Source: JASHVB01 sp035508435 (lineage in GTDB: Bacteria > Pseudomonadota > Alphaproteobacteria > Acetobacterales > Acetobacteraceae). From it: a stretch of DNA of 64,000 nucleotides. The notes beneath the pieces were generated by a model. It was not told the origin of the DNA, searched no databases, and was given only the letters and a program-made list of their open reading frames with translations. The stretch lies in assembly GCA_035508435.1 (NCBI GenBank), contig DATJNA010000070.1:35200-99199 (forward strand). The letters run 5' to 3'. Below, one piece after another: positions 49,071 through 58,056 of the stretch. The stretch's first letter is position 1. Each line of letters starts with the position of its first letter. The translations under genes were made by a program, and so were the position numbers.

Positions 49071-50123
49071 CTACGTCACCACGCGCAGCGCCGGACGCCG
49101 GCGGACGGCGAGGCGGCGGTACAGCCCGACATAATCCTCCGCCATCCGTTCCGCCGAGAAGCGTTGCTCGAAACGGGCCCGGATCACCGCGCGCGACAGC
49201 TCCGGCAACCGCTTCACCGCGGCACAGGCCTCCGCCATGTTGCGTACCACGAAGCCGGTAACGCCGTCCTCGATCACCTCCGGCACCGAGCCGGCATTGA
49301 ACGCGATCACCGGCGTGCCGCAGGCCATCGCCTCGATCATCACCAGGCCGAACGGTTCGGGCCAGTCGATCGGCAACAGCAATGCATGCGCGCCGCTGAG
49401 GAAATCCGCCTTCTCTGAGTCGCCGATCTCACCGATATGCTCCACCAACCGGCCGTCGATCATCGGCTTGATCAGCGTTTCGTGATATTCCACGTCCACC
49501 CGGTCCACCTTCGCCGCCATCTTCAGTGGAATGCCGGTGCGGCGGGCGATCTCGATGGCGCGGTCGGGGCACTTCTCCGGGCAGATGCGGCCGAGGAACG
49601 CGAGGTAGCCTGGCCTTACCGGCCGCGGCAGCAGCAGATCCGCCGGCAGGCCATGATGCACCGTGGCGACGAAGTTCGCCTGCGGCAGCGGGCGGCGCTG
49701 CGCGTCGGAGATCGACACCAGCGGCACGTCGTTGAAGATGCGGTAGATCGGTTGCAGCTCCGCCAGATCCAGCCTGCCGTGCAGCGTGGTCAGGAACGGT
49801 GTCGTCAGCCGGCTGAACAAGGAGAACGGCCAGTAGTCGAGATGGCAGTGCAGCACATCGAATTCGTCGGCCCGGCTCGCCACTCGCTCCAGCATCAGCA
49901 AATGCGGCGCGATGGCATCGCGCAGGCCCTTGTCGAAACGCAAGGCGCTGGGATGCATCGGCTCCAGCTTCGCTTTGGTGACGGAATCGCCGCTGGCGAA
50001 CAGGGTCACGTCATGGCCCATGGCCACCAGCGCGTCGGTGAGGAAAGCCACCACACGCTCGGTGCCCCCGTACAATTTCGGCGGCACTGACTCGGTCAGT
50101 GGCGCGATCTGGGCAATTCGCAT
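49071..50123 (-). CDS. GT4-family glycosyltransferase
   Basis: Predicted 350 aa GT-B enzyme. MRIAQIAPLTESVPPKLYGG is the usual opening, with YGGTER shaping the donor loop; the central HGLPADLLLP, the FLGRICPEKCPDRAIEIAR segment and the C-terminal E-x7-E motif (DWPEPFGLVMIEAMACGTPV) are all present. Close relatives are often encoded next to trehalose or glycogen genes, and here trehalose-phosphate synthase is divergent 250 bp away. Donor and acceptor are unknown. Confidence 0.9.
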   Translation of the reverse strand: MRIAQIAPLTESVPPKLYGGTERVVAFLTDALVAMGHDVTLFASGDSVTKAKLEPMHPSALRFDKGLRDAIAPHLLMLERVASRADEFDVLHCHLDYWPFSLFSRLTTPFLTTLHGRLDLAELQPIYRIFNDVPLVSISDAQRRPLPQANFVATVHHGLPADLLLPRPVRPGYLAFLGRICPEKCPDRAIEIARRTGIPLKMAAKVDRVDVEYHETLIKPMIDGRLVEHIGEIGDSEKADFLSGAHALLLPIDWPEPFGLVMIEAMACGTPVIAFNAGSVPEVIEDGVTGFVVRNMAEACAAVKRLPELSRAVIRARFEQRFSAERMAEDYVGLYRRLAVRRRPALRVVT

Positions 50124-50375
50124 CGAAAACTCCCCGGTTCCTTCTCACGGGATAGAAAGCTCACGATTGGGTTTTTTTGCGGCGCAGGGTGGCGGGATTG
50201 CGCCATTACCGGTAGTTCACGCCGATGTGACGGACGCCGGCCGGGTCACGGATTACGGTCCGGCGTTCCGGATATGAACGGTGCCGGAGGCGCCGGCCGG
50301 CCCGTGCCTGATGCCCACCCGGCGTCAAAACGAAAGCCGCGGGGGGCATCCCAAACAGCAGCAGGGGAAACCGCC

Positions 50376-51788
50376 ATGTCACGTCTGGTCGTGGTATCGA
50401 ACCGTGTGCCGCTGCCGTCCGAGCGAGGCCCGCGTGCCGGCGGCCTGGCGGTGGCACTCGCCGATGCGTTGCGTCCCGGCTCGCTTTGGTTCGGCTGGAG
50501 CGGCAAGCGCCATCCCAACCCCGCCGGCACGGCCACGCTCCAGCAGGCGGAGGGCATCACCTATGCCACCCTCGACCTGTCCGAGCATGAGTACCGCACC
50601 TTCTATCTGCACTTCGCCAATGGCGCGCTATGGCCGCTGCTGCACTTCCGCCTCGGGCTGCTGAGTTTCCATAGCGAGGACTATGACGGCTACCTCGCCG
50701 TGAACCGCCGCTTCGCCGAGGCATTGAAGCCATTGCTGCGGCCCGACGACCTGATCTGGGTGCACGACTATCACCTGTTCCCGCTGGGCGAGGCGCTGCG
50801 CAACCTCGGCGTCGGCAACCGCATCGGCTTCTTCCTGCATACGCCGTTCGTCCCGCCGGCGCTGCTGCATGCGCTGCCACGCGCCGACCAGATGCTGCGC
50901 GCGATGTGCACCTACGACGTGGTCGGCTTCCACACGCGGACCTATCGGCAGGCCTTTCTGGAATGCATCAGCGAAATTCTCGGCATGCGCTCCGATGCCG
51001 ACGGGCGCTTCGTCTATCGGGGCCGGCCGGTGCACGCGGTGGTGGATCCGATCGGCATCGACGCGGCGGGATTTGCCAGCGTCGCGGCGCGTTATGCGCT
51101 CAGCATCGAATCGCGGCAATTGCGGGAGAGCCTGCCGGACGGCCGCGCGCTCGCGATCGGTGCCGACCGCCTGGATTATTCGAAGGGACTGCCCAACCGT
51201 TTCGAGGCCATGGCACGGCTGCTCACGCATTTCCCGGAACACCGCCGCCAGGTAAGCCTGCTGCAGATCGCGGCGCGCTCACGCGAGGATGTCGGTGAGT
51301 ATCAGCGGTTGCGGCGCGATCTGGACCGGATCGTCGGCGACATCAACGGCCGGTTCTCGGAATTCGATTGGGTGCCGCTGCGCTACATGGCGCGCACGGT
51401 GCGACGCAACAGTCTGGCGGGGTTCTTCCGGATTGCGCGGCTGGGGATGGTGACGCCGTTGCGCGATGGGATGAACCTGGTCGCCAAGGAATATGTTGCC
51501 GCACAGGACTCCGACGATCCGGGCGTGCTGATCTTGTCGCGCTTCGCCGGTGCCGCGGAGGAACTGGATAGCGGCGCCCTGATCGTCAATCCGTTCGACC
51601 CGGACGAGATCGCGGCCGCCATGCATGAAGGGTTGGTGATGCCGTTGGCCGAGCGGCAGGAACGCTGGGGCCGGTTGCGCGATCGCGTGTGGCACAATAC
51701 CGCGGCACGCTACTGCGACGTGTTCCTGGCGTATCTCGCCCAACACGAGGCCTGGCCCGAGCCACGCCGCCTGCGCGCGGCGTCGTAA
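50376..51788 (+). CDS. otsA: Alpha,alpha-trehalose-phosphate synthase
   Basis: Predicted 470 aa GT20 enzyme. RLVVVSNRVPLPSERGPRAGG opens the protein, split here as VVSNRVPLP with the phosphate-binding Arg. WVHDYHLFPLG, the IGADRLDYSKGLPNRFEAM arginine/lysine pair and the LRDGMNLVAKEYVAAQ Asp/Glu pair are the known substrate-binding sites of OtsA. It makes trehalose 6-phosphate from UDP-glucose and glucose 6-phosphate. No otsB phosphatase gene is in the window. GGGGAAA precedes the ATG at 50376, which is favoured over the GTG/ATG region at 50274. Confidence 0.94.
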   Translation: MSRLVVVSNRVPLPSERGPRAGGLAVALADALRPGSLWFGWSGKRHPNPAGTATLQQAEGITYATLDLSEHEYRTFYLHFANGALWPLLHFRLGLLSFHSEDYDGYLAVNRRFAEALKPLLRPDDLIWVHDYHLFPLGEALRNLGVGNRIGFFLHTPFVPPALLHALPRADQMLRAMCTYDVVGFHTRTYRQAFLECISEILGMRSDADGRFVYRGRPVHAVVDPIGIDAAGFASVAARYALSIESRQLRESLPDGRALAIGADRLDYSKGLPNRFEAMARLLTHFPEHRRQVSLLQIAARSREDVGEYQRLRRDLDRIVGDINGRFSEFDWVPLRYMARTVRRNSLAGFFRIARLGMVTPLRDGMNLVAKEYVAAQDSDDPGVLILSRFAGAAEELDSGALIVNPFDPDEIAAAMHEGLVMPLAERQERWGRLRDRVWHNTAARYCDVFLAYLAQHEAWPEPRRLRAAS

Positions 51789-51796
51789 CGTCGCGT

Positions 51797-51886
51797 TCCG
51801 CCGTCATTGCGCTGCGCGTTCCGACGTCGTGCGCTGCGCGTTCCGACGTCGTGCGCTGCGTGTTCCGACGTCGTGCGCTGCCCGAC
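51797..51886. repeat. 22 bp tandem array after otsA
   Basis: Units of GTTCCGACGTCGTGCGCTGC plus GC repeat with a 22 bp period (core CCGACGTCGT at 51821, 51843 and 51865), with degenerate flanking copies from 51797 on. The array begins within ten bases of the otsA stop. It contains the palindrome GACGTC, so each unit could form a small cruciform or transcript hairpin. Confidence 0.78.
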
Positions 51887-51906
51887 GGGACGCGCTGCGG
51901 TTTGCG

Positions 51907-52092
51907 TTACGACGGTTTGTGCGCTGCGGGCGCGAGCGCCGTTGGGGTGGGCACAGGTGATTGCTGCGTGGCCTCTACATGAGCGGCCTTGGTGATACCT
52001 TGCTCCACACGGACGCTGAACACGAAGCCGACGATCACCAGCACCGCGCAGATGCCCAGCACCAGCATCACAATTCTGTTCTGTCCAATCAT
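51907..52092 (-). CDS. Small single-pass membrane protein, unknown
   Basis: Predicted 61 aa. After a short N-terminus (MIGQNR) comes one strong hydrophobic segment, IVMLVLGICAVLVIVGFVFS, then a polar Pro/Ala/Thr-rich tail. No ribosome binding site is clear. The compact helix and stop position look genuine, but the frame is part of a longer open frame to 52572 over repeat DNA, so coding status is uncertain. Confidence 0.45.
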   Translation of the reverse strand: MIGQNRIVMLVLGICAVLVIVGFVFSVRVEQGITKAAHVEATQQSPVPTPTALAPAAHKPS

Positions 52093-52165
52093 GCGCGTGG
52101 ACAATAAGCACCATCTGGCGTTTTGACAGGCCGGCATGAGGCGACGTCGGGTCACGACTGCATGA

Positions 52166-52468
52166 TTGTCGGAACGCTCGGCACGCTGGTTCGGAGCTGC
52201 ACCTTGCCGCCTGCGCAGCGAAAGCGGCATGACCATGCGATTCCGCACAAGACTGACCATGCGATTCCGCATAGGACTGACCATGCGATTCGGCACGATC
52301 GTGCCGGCAACGACTGTACCTGGCGTGCCTGTGACGGAGACCATGGCACGCACCACCGCGGCGGGTGGCGCGATTGCCAACGAGCAAGGCCTGACTCTGA
52401 GGACCGGCACTGGCAACATGGTCATTGGCGACCCTGGTCGCATGCGGGAGCGGGGTTGGCACGGCTGA
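52166..52468 (+). other. Possible small secreted protein or remnant with 24 bp tandem repeats
   Basis: The plus-strand 100-codon frame contains a 24 bp tandem array (units at 52231, 52255 and 52279; core GACCATGCGATTC) that yields MTMRFRTR/LTMRFRIG/LTMRFGT. Downstream, the peptide GGAIANEQGLTLRTGTGNMVIG has protein-like composition. There is no start with a ribosome binding site. It is either a decayed gene invaded by the array or chance. The remaining DNA between 52093 and 52650 shows nothing else recognisable. Confidence 0.3.
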
Positions 52469-52650
52469 ACGAGAAGCTGCTGTTTGATCGGCACGATACC
52501 ATCGAAGACGAACCTGGCGGGGGCATGTGAACCGGCGGCAGTGTCGGCGGCGTCGGCAACTGACCGGCTCACCGTGCCGGCAGGCGGGTACTATGCGATA
52601 ACGCCCGGCATCACCGGCAGCATCAGTCGGCAGCCGGGAAGGGGGGAACA

Positions 52651-53382
52651 ATGGACCGTCTCAAGGGCAAGGTGATCCTGATCAGCGGCGGAGCGCGCGG
52701 ACAAGGCGCTGCCGAGGCGCGGCTCTGCGTCGCGGAAGGGGCGCGGGTCGTGCTGGGCGACCTGCTGGAAGCGGAGGGGCGCGCGCTGGCCGCAGAGCTT
52801 GGGCCGGCCGCCAGCTTCCTGCGCCAGGAGGTGACCCGCGAAGCCGATTGGGAAACAGCGATCGCGGCGGCAGAGAAGCTGGGCGGGCTGCACGGACTGA
52901 TCAACAACGCCGGCATCTACCAGCCACGCACGCTGATGGAGACCGATGCGGACTTGTTCGAACGGCACATGCGCGTGAACCAGCTCGGCTGCTTCCTCGG
53001 CATGAAGGCGGTGGTGCCGTTGATGGAACGCTCGGGCGGTGGCTCGATCGTCAACATCTCCTCGGTCGCCGGGCTGCGCGGATCGCCGGGCGCGATCGCC
53101 TATAGTGCAACGAAATGGGCGCTCCGCGGCATGACCAAGGCGGCGGCGATCGATCTGGCGCCGCGGCGGATCCGGGTGAACTCGGTGCATCCGGGACCGA
53201 TCGACACCGAGATGCTGAAGGTGCGCACGCCGGAGCAAAACGCGGCGCGACTGCAGCTTGTGCCGATGCGGCGCATGGGCACGGCAGACGAGGTCGCCCG
53301 GCTGGTGTTGTTCCTGTTGTCCGACGAGAGCGGCTACATCACCGGCGCCGAGGTCGCGATCGACGGTGGCGCCACACTCTAG
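52651..53382 (+). CDS. Short-chain dehydrogenase/reductase (SDR)
   Basis: Predicted 243 aa classical SDR. The cofactor motif is SGGARGQGAAEARLCV, in which the usual third Gly context is GGARGQG; then HGLINNAGIYQPRTLME, the serine in SIVNISSVAGLRGSPG and the catalytic YSATKWALRG are intact. It ends GYITGAEVAIDGGATL. The sequence resembles 3-alpha(or 20-beta)-hydroxysteroid dehydrogenase-type enzymes, but the substrate is unknown. A GGGGGGAACA purine tract precedes the ATG. It forms a single-gene unit. Confidence 0.9.
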   Translation: MDRLKGKVILISGGARGQGAAEARLCVAEGARVVLGDLLEAEGRALAAELGPAASFLRQEVTREADWETAIAAAEKLGGLHGLINNAGIYQPRTLMETDADLFERHMRVNQLGCFLGMKAVVPLMERSGGGSIVNISSVAGLRGSPGAIAYSATKWALRGMTKAAAIDLAPRRIRVNSVHPGPIDTEMLKVRTPEQNAARLQLVPMRRMGTADEVARLVLFLLSDESGYITGAEVAIDGGATL

Positions 53383-53804
53383 GCGAAGGCGGGGAGGCAC
53401 TGGCGCGTTTGGTTGCGATGCCGATGGTAGCCGCCACGCGCCGCGCGTGTACGCGCTGTGATGTCCGAAGGTCTCTTGCAAGCTCCGGCACGACGAGGCG
53501 AGGATTCGCAACGAAGCTTTTTTGTAAATCATGCCGTGCGAAAACTGCGGTGCCTGGCGGGGACTCGTGGTCAGCGCGCCCGCCTTGGTGAATGCCTGCT
53601 GCCGTCTGCCCTTGCCTTGGTGAATGCCGTGGTGACGATATTGCCGCTTTCCAGCCGGCGTGAACGCGGCACGGTGGCCCGCCGCACCGACCCATGGCGT
53701 CTCCGGCGCCGCACGGCGTGTCGCCGCGTCAGGGATGGCGAATGCCATGACCTGCTGTTAGGTTGCAGATCTCGCCTTTGCCGCAACATGCTCGCCAACC
53801 CGCC
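53383..53804. other. Intergenic region, nothing assigned
   Basis: About 420 bp without a credible gene. A short direct repeat of CCTTGGTGAATGCC occurs near 53584 and 53623. The last part should hold the promoter of the Crp/Fnr-type gene. Open frames here do not resemble proteins I recognise. Confidence 0.4.
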
Positions 53805-54560
53805 ATGTCATCCGCGACCGTGACTCTCGAGACCTTGCCGGGCTTCCTGGACCTGGACGTCGACACTCTCGGTGCCGTGACCGCGATCAGCCAACTGATC
53901 GAGGTGCCGGTCGATGCCGTGCTCTGCCGCCAGGGCAGCCAGCCGGAGGCGCTGAACTACTTGCTCGATGGGCAGGTGACGCTGACGCAGGCGGCGGCGA
54001 ACGGCGAGGTCGCGGTGATCGACGTGCTGCGTCCGGTCCGCGGGATCGACCTCGCAAACGTGGTGACCGGGTGTGCGCACCAGGTCACCGCGCGGGCGCT
54101 GACCGCGTCGCGCCTGATGGAACTGCGTGCCGCTCCGCTGCGGACGATGATCGGTCAGCGGCCGTCCCTGGCCGCCACCATGCTGCAGGGCCTGTCGCTC
54201 GATCTGAACGCGGTGACCCGGCATGTGATAGACCTGAAGCTACGGACGGCAACGCAGCGGCTTGGCTGCTATCTGTTGGAGCAAGCGGCCGGCGCGGCGG
54301 GCAACCAGGCCGCGTTCCGCCTGATGGTGCGCAAGGGTTTGCTGGCGGCGCAGATCGGCTGCCGGCACGAGAACCTGTCGCGCGCCTTCGCGATATTGCG
54401 GGACTATGGCGTGGAGACGCATGGCAGCCGCGTCATCCTGCACGACATCGAGCTGCTGCGCCGCTACGCGTTGCCGGACGCCCCGCCGGTGGGACCCGAT
54501 GCCAGGCCAGGGCTGGATCGCTCGGCCAGGGCATTCAGCGACGCGTTCCGGCTGCGCTGA
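53805..54560 (+). CDS. Crp/Fnr-family transcriptional regulator
   Basis: Predicted 251 aa. The N-terminal cyclic-nucleotide-binding-like barrel includes VDAVLCRQGSQPEALNYLLDG and IDLANVVTG; a long dimer helix (SLAATMLQGLSLDLNAVTRH) leads to an HTH_Crp region with GLLAAQIGCRHENLSRAFAIL. It lacks an N-terminal cysteine cluster for an iron-sulfur centre, and the usual cAMP-binding Arg/Ser pair is not evident, so the ligand is unclear. The ATG at 53805 is preferred to a TTG at 53763. Its stop codon lies inside the first unit of a tandem array. Confidence 0.82.
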   Translation: MSSATVTLETLPGFLDLDVDTLGAVTAISQLIEVPVDAVLCRQGSQPEALNYLLDGQVTLTQAAANGEVAVIDVLRPVRGIDLANVVTGCAHQVTARALTASRLMELRAAPLRTMIGQRPSLAATMLQGLSLDLNAVTRHVIDLKLRTATQRLGCYLLEQAAGAAGNQAAFRLMVRKGLLAAQIGCRHENLSRAFAILRDYGVETHGSRVILHDIELLRRYALPDAPPVGPDARPGLDRSARAFSDAFRLR

Positions 54561-54690
54561 CGGGCCCGCATGCGGCCTGCGCTGACGGGCCCGCATGCGG
54601 ACTGCGCTGACGAGCTCGCATGCAGATTGCGCTGACGGGCCCGCAAGCGGACGGCGCTGACGAGCTCGCACGCAGACTGCGCTGACGACC
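54553..54690. repeat. 25 bp tandem array at the end of the Crp/Fnr gene
   Basis: Units of TGCGCTGACGGGCCCGCATG plus CGGCC repeat with a 25 bp period from 54553 (54578, 54603, 54628, 54653, 54678). The palindromic cores alternate between GGGCCC and GAGCTC. The gene's TGA stop is part of the first unit, so the array begins exactly at the coding end. A 25 bp period cannot keep frame, arguing for a non-coding role or passive expansion. Confidence 0.82.
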
Positions 54691-54865
54691 CGGGCCGACC
54701 CCCGGGATCATGACGCGGACCGCGTTTGAGCGCGTCGCGCGGCTCCGAACCTTCATTCCATCCCACACTTGGTTGAGAGCACGGGAACTTGCACGATTGG
54801 TTTCGATGCGGCGTCGTATGTAGGCGGCATCCGTTGTCTCCGCGGATCACGAAAGGGGTTCCAGC

Positions 54866-55120
54866 ATGGCTCGTCTCAACTACGTGACCGCCGCCCTGAC
54901 CGCCGCCATGATGCTCGGCGGCGGACAGGCGCTCGGGAACGTGTGCCGGACCGACCATCTCACCTGCGCCACCACGATGCCTGTTGACGGCTACTGCGAA
55001 TGCCGGTCGCGCGGGGCTACCGAGGACGGCACGGTCGTCGCGGTCCGGCCGCCGCACAGTCGGATCAACGGCACGGCTGGTGGCTGCGGCGCAAATCCCA
55101 GCGCACCGGGCTGTCGCTGA
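54866..55120 (+). CDS. Small secreted cysteine-containing protein, unknown
   Basis: Predicted 84 aa. MARLNYVTAALTAAMMLGGG followed by Q-A-L-G is a signal peptide. The mature ~60 residues have six cysteines (VCRTDHLTC, GYCECRSRG, GGCGANPSAPGCR), suggesting a disulfide-stabilised periplasmic or extracellular mini-protein. AAGGGG precedes the ATG at 54866. No family is recognised; similar short proteins are common in Rhizobiales and Rhodospirillales genomes as far as I recall. Confidence 0.7.
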   Translation: MARLNYVTAALTAAMMLGGGQALGNVCRTDHLTCATTMPVDGYCECRSRGATEDGTVVAVRPPHSRINGTAGGCGANPSAPGCR

Positions 55121-55273
55121 GACACCTCGCGGTATTGGTCGCGGGTATTGGCCAGCGACCGGCCGTCGTCATCCCGACCATCCGCATGCTCTGGCCAAAC
55201 GCGTCTGGGACGCTGACGACGTCGGACGGATGCCAACATCGAGTTCGCCGATCGCGGCGGATCCCGCGGCACG

Positions 55274-55990
55274 TTACACGATCATCGCCTGACGGACTGG
55301 CGGGGCGACCGCGTCGTTGCCCGCTGCGTGCTTGCGGCGACTCGGCGTCCGTCGCCGTGGCGGTGCGGCTGACGGCAATGGCGATTGCTCTGTGACGGCG
55401 GCGACCACGACAGGCGGCGGGCCGGCGGCCGTTGCTGCCGGGCCTGCCGCGGACGCGGCCGGCGCGGCAGGGGCTGCGGCGGTCGGTGGCGCAGAGGCCG
55501 GCAGCACGACGGGCAAAACATCCGTCGGGTTTGCCTTGCGTCGTTTCGCCGTCTCGGGCGACGTTCCGCCCGGGTCCTGGCCGGCCGGAGCCGGGCGCCT
55601 CGCCCCCGACCGCGCCGGCCGCCGCTTCGGCGCCGTTTGGCCCGCGTCCGGCCAGAAGGCCCAGATCGTCAGGCCGAGACAAGACAGCAGGACGACCGAG
55701 ACGGCGAGCCGGACGAACAAGCCGAAGGCGCCGGTAACGCAGTCCCAGGCCAGACGAGCCACCGCCGCCGGGTCGAGCACGAACCCGGCCAGGAACACTG
55801 CCAGCACGCCCAACGCCGGCAAGAGGTCCCATCCCAACCGCAGCGTTCGCCGCCAGAACGCTGACCGCCGCCAGAACCCCGACCACGAACGCCGCCGGCG
55901 CGATGCGGACGGCGCGCGCCGCCGGCGCGAGGGGGATGTGGCGGCACCGCGCGGTGGCTTGGTCTGCTTGCGTCGTGACGATCCCGGCAT
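55274..55990 (-). CDS. Two-helix membrane protein with Pro/Ala-rich tail, unknown
   Basis: Predicted 238 aa. A very basic N-terminus (RRRRAPSASRRRRSWSG) precedes two hydrophobic stretches (LLPALGVLAVFLAGFVL and LFVRLAVSVVLLSCLGLTIW), then a long Ala/Pro-rich tail. The opposite strand has an equally long open frame (55317-56099), but it lacks membrane segments or motifs and looks like a shadow. A GGGG tract stands before the ATG at 55990; the frame extends to 56125. Coding status is likely, function unknown. Confidence 0.5.
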   Translation of the reverse strand: MPGSSRRKQTKPPRGAATSPSRRRRAPSASRRRRSWSGFWRRSAFWRRTLRLGWDLLPALGVLAVFLAGFVLDPAAVARLAWDCVTGAFGLFVRLAVSVVLLSCLGLTIWAFWPDAGQTAPKRRPARSGARRPAPAGQDPGGTSPETAKRRKANPTDVLPVVLPASAPPTAAAPAAPAASAAGPAATAAGPPPVVVAAVTEQSPLPSAAPPRRRTPSRRKHAAGNDAVAPPVRQAMIV

Positions 55991-56268
55991 TGCCCCATCG
56001 TGCCCGGCTTCCGGTCCGCGCGGAAGGCGGTTTCCGCCACCGCCCATGGCGCCGCCGAGGAGAGGCGCGCCGAGTGCGTCGGGAAGGACGAGCGCGTAAC
56101 ATGGTTGCGGCCGGGTTGCCTTCATTGCTGTGTTTGTTGCTGGGCTGCCGTGACGCTAGAATGGATTGACGCCGGACGCGGGCGGTCCCAGAAGCCCCCC
56201 GCGCCCGGGCCAGCGCCGCCGAGACCGACTGAGCGGCCGGCACGGCCCGGAAGAAAGGAAACGCCAAG

Positions 56269-58056
56269 TTGCAGCCGACCGATATCCGCGACCCCGACCA
56301 CTTCCATAAGGTCGTCGATTGCCAGTGGGCGTGCCCGGCCCACACCCCGGTGCCCGAATACATCCGTCTGATCGCCGCCGGCCGCTATGCCGACGCGTTC
56401 ATGATCAACTGGCACTCCAACGTGTTCCCCGGGATCCTCGGCCGCACCTGCGACCGTCCGTGTGAGCCGGCCTGCCGCCGTAGCCGGGTGGAGCATGAGC
56501 CGGTGGCGATCTGCCGCCTGAAGCGCGTCGCCGCCGACTACAAGGGCGACATCCGCGACCGGCTGCCGCGGCCGGCCGAGCAAAGGAACGGCAAGAAGAT
56601 CGCGCTGGTTGGCGCCGGGCCGGCATCGCTGACCGTGGCGCGTGACCTGGCGCCCCTTGGATACCATTGTGTGTTGTTCGACATCGACCCGCGCGCCGGC
56701 GGCATGATCCGCAGCCAGATTCCGAAATTCCGCCTGCCGGACGCGGTGATCGACGAGGAGATCGAATACATCACCGATCTCGGCATGGAACTGCGGCTGG
56801 GACAGGGCGTGCAAAGCCTGAAGGCGCTGCTGGCCGAGGACTACGATGCGGTGTTTGTCGGTTGCGGCGCGCCGCGTGGGCGCGATCTGCCGATTCCCGG
56901 CCGCGACGAAGCGGCGGCCAACATCCATATCGGCATCGACTGGCTGTCCTCGATTTCCTTTGGCCATGTCAACAGCATTGGCAAGCGGGTCATCGTGCTC
57001 GGCGGCGGCAACACGGCGATGGACTGTTGCCGATCGGCGCGCCGGCTGGGCGGCGAGGACGTGAAGGTGATCGTCCGCTCCGGCTTCGAGGAAATGAAGG
57101 CGTCGCCTTGGGAAAAGGACGACGCCATGCACGAGGACATCCCGATCCTCAACATGCTGGTGCCGAAGGAATTCAAGCACCGCGACGGCAAGCTGATCGG
57201 CATGACGTTCGAGAAGGTGCGCGCCGAATACGACGAGCGGAAGCGCCGCCGCCTGGTGCCGACCGGCGAGCCGGAGCAATTTTTCCCGTGCGACGACGTG
57301 CTGGTCGCGGTCGGGCAGGAGAACGCCTTCCCCTGGATCGAGCGCGAGATCGGCCTGGAATTCGACAAGTGGGACATGCCGGTGGTGGACGAAACCACGA
57401 TGGCATCGACGAATCCAAAAGTGTTCTTCGGCGGCGACGCGGCGTTCGGACCGAAGAACATCATCTGGGCGGTGGCGCACGGCCATCAGGCGGCGATCTC
57501 GATCCACCAGTTGTGCGAAGGCCAGGACGTGAAGGACCGTCCACCGCCGCTGGTGAACCTGATGTCGCAAAAGATGGGCATCCACGAGTGGAGCTACGAC
57601 AATGCTCCGTCGCTGGACCTGCGCTTCAAGGTGCCGCACCGTGAGAAGCTGAAGGCGCTGCTGGACATCAAGGCCGAGGTGGAACTGGGCTTCGACGAGG
57701 AACTGGCCTACGCCGAGGCGCAGCGTTGCCTGAACTGCGACGTGCAGACCGTGTTCGTCGACAACCTGTGCATCGAATGCGATGCCTGCGTCGACATCTG
57801 TCCGGTCGATTGCATCACCTTCACGCGCAACGCGGAAGAATCCGACCTGCGCAATCACCTGAACGCGCCGGCGCATAACATGACGCAGGACCTGTATGTG
57901 TCCGGCGATCTGAAGACCGGGCGGGTGATGGTGAAGGACGAAGACGTGTGCCTGCATTGCGGCCTGTGCGCGGAACGGTGCCCCACCGGCGCATGGGACA
58001 TGCAGCGCTTCCTGATCGACGTGGCACAAGCGGAGAACGCATGCTGCAAACACTAG
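56269..58056 (+). CDS. GltD-like FAD/NAD(P)-binding oxidoreductase with two C-terminal 4Fe-4S clusters
   Basis: Predicted 595 aa. The N-terminal Fer4_20 domain has WACPAHTPVPEYIRLI and GRTCDRPCEPACRR; FAD binding GKKIALVGAGPASLTVARDL follows at about residue 110; NAD(P) binding is at VIVLGGGNTAMDCCRSARRL; the C-terminus has two ferredoxin motifs, CIECDACVDICPVDC and CLHCGLCAERCP. This is an NAD(P)H-glutamate synthase small-subunit-like module fused to a ferredoxin. The start is a TTG with an AAGAAAGGAAA site. It overlaps the KorA gene by 16 nt, so it likely links the oxidoreductase to NAD(P)H. Confidence 0.9.
   Translation: MQPTDIRDPDHFHKVVDCQWACPAHTPVPEYIRLIAAGRYADAFMINWHSNVFPGILGRTCDRPCEPACRRSRVEHEPVAICRLKRVAADYKGDIRDRLPRPAEQRNGKKIALVGAGPASLTVARDLAPLGYHCVLFDIDPRAGGMIRSQIPKFRLPDAVIDEEIEYITDLGMELRLGQGVQSLKALLAEDYDAVFVGCGAPRGRDLPIPGRDEAAANIHIGIDWLSSISFGHVNSIGKRVIVLGGGNTAMDCCRSARRLGGEDVKVIVRSGFEEMKASPWEKDDAMHEDIPILNMLVPKEFKHRDGKLIGMTFEKVRAEYDERKRRRLVPTGEPEQFFPCDDVLVAVGQENAFPWIEREIGLEFDKWDMPVVDETTMASTNPKVFFGGDAAFGPKNIIWAVAHGHQAAISIHQLCEGQDVKDRPPPLVNLMSQKMGIHEWSYDNAPSLDLRFKVPHREKLKALLDIKAEVELGFDEELAYAEAQRCLNCDVQTVFVDNLCIECDACVDICPVDCITFTRNAEESDLRNHLNAPAHNMTQDLYVSGDLKTGRVMVKDEDVCLHCGLCAERCPTGAWDMQRFLIDVAQAENACCKH

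Noticed and set aside
54553..54690. CRISPR array
   Set aside because: Units follow one another without unique spacers, and no cas gene is near. The same holds for the other tandem arrays in the window.
55317..56099. 260-codon plus-strand frame opposite the two-helix membrane protein
   Set aside because: Low-complexity Ala/Gly/Arg sequence without motifs. The minus strand has two clear membrane helices.
56122..58053. 643-codon minus-strand frame opposite the GltD-like gene
   Set aside because: It mirrors a gene with clear cofactor and ferredoxin motifs, and its own composition (His, Arg, Val, Ala) is that of a shadow frame.
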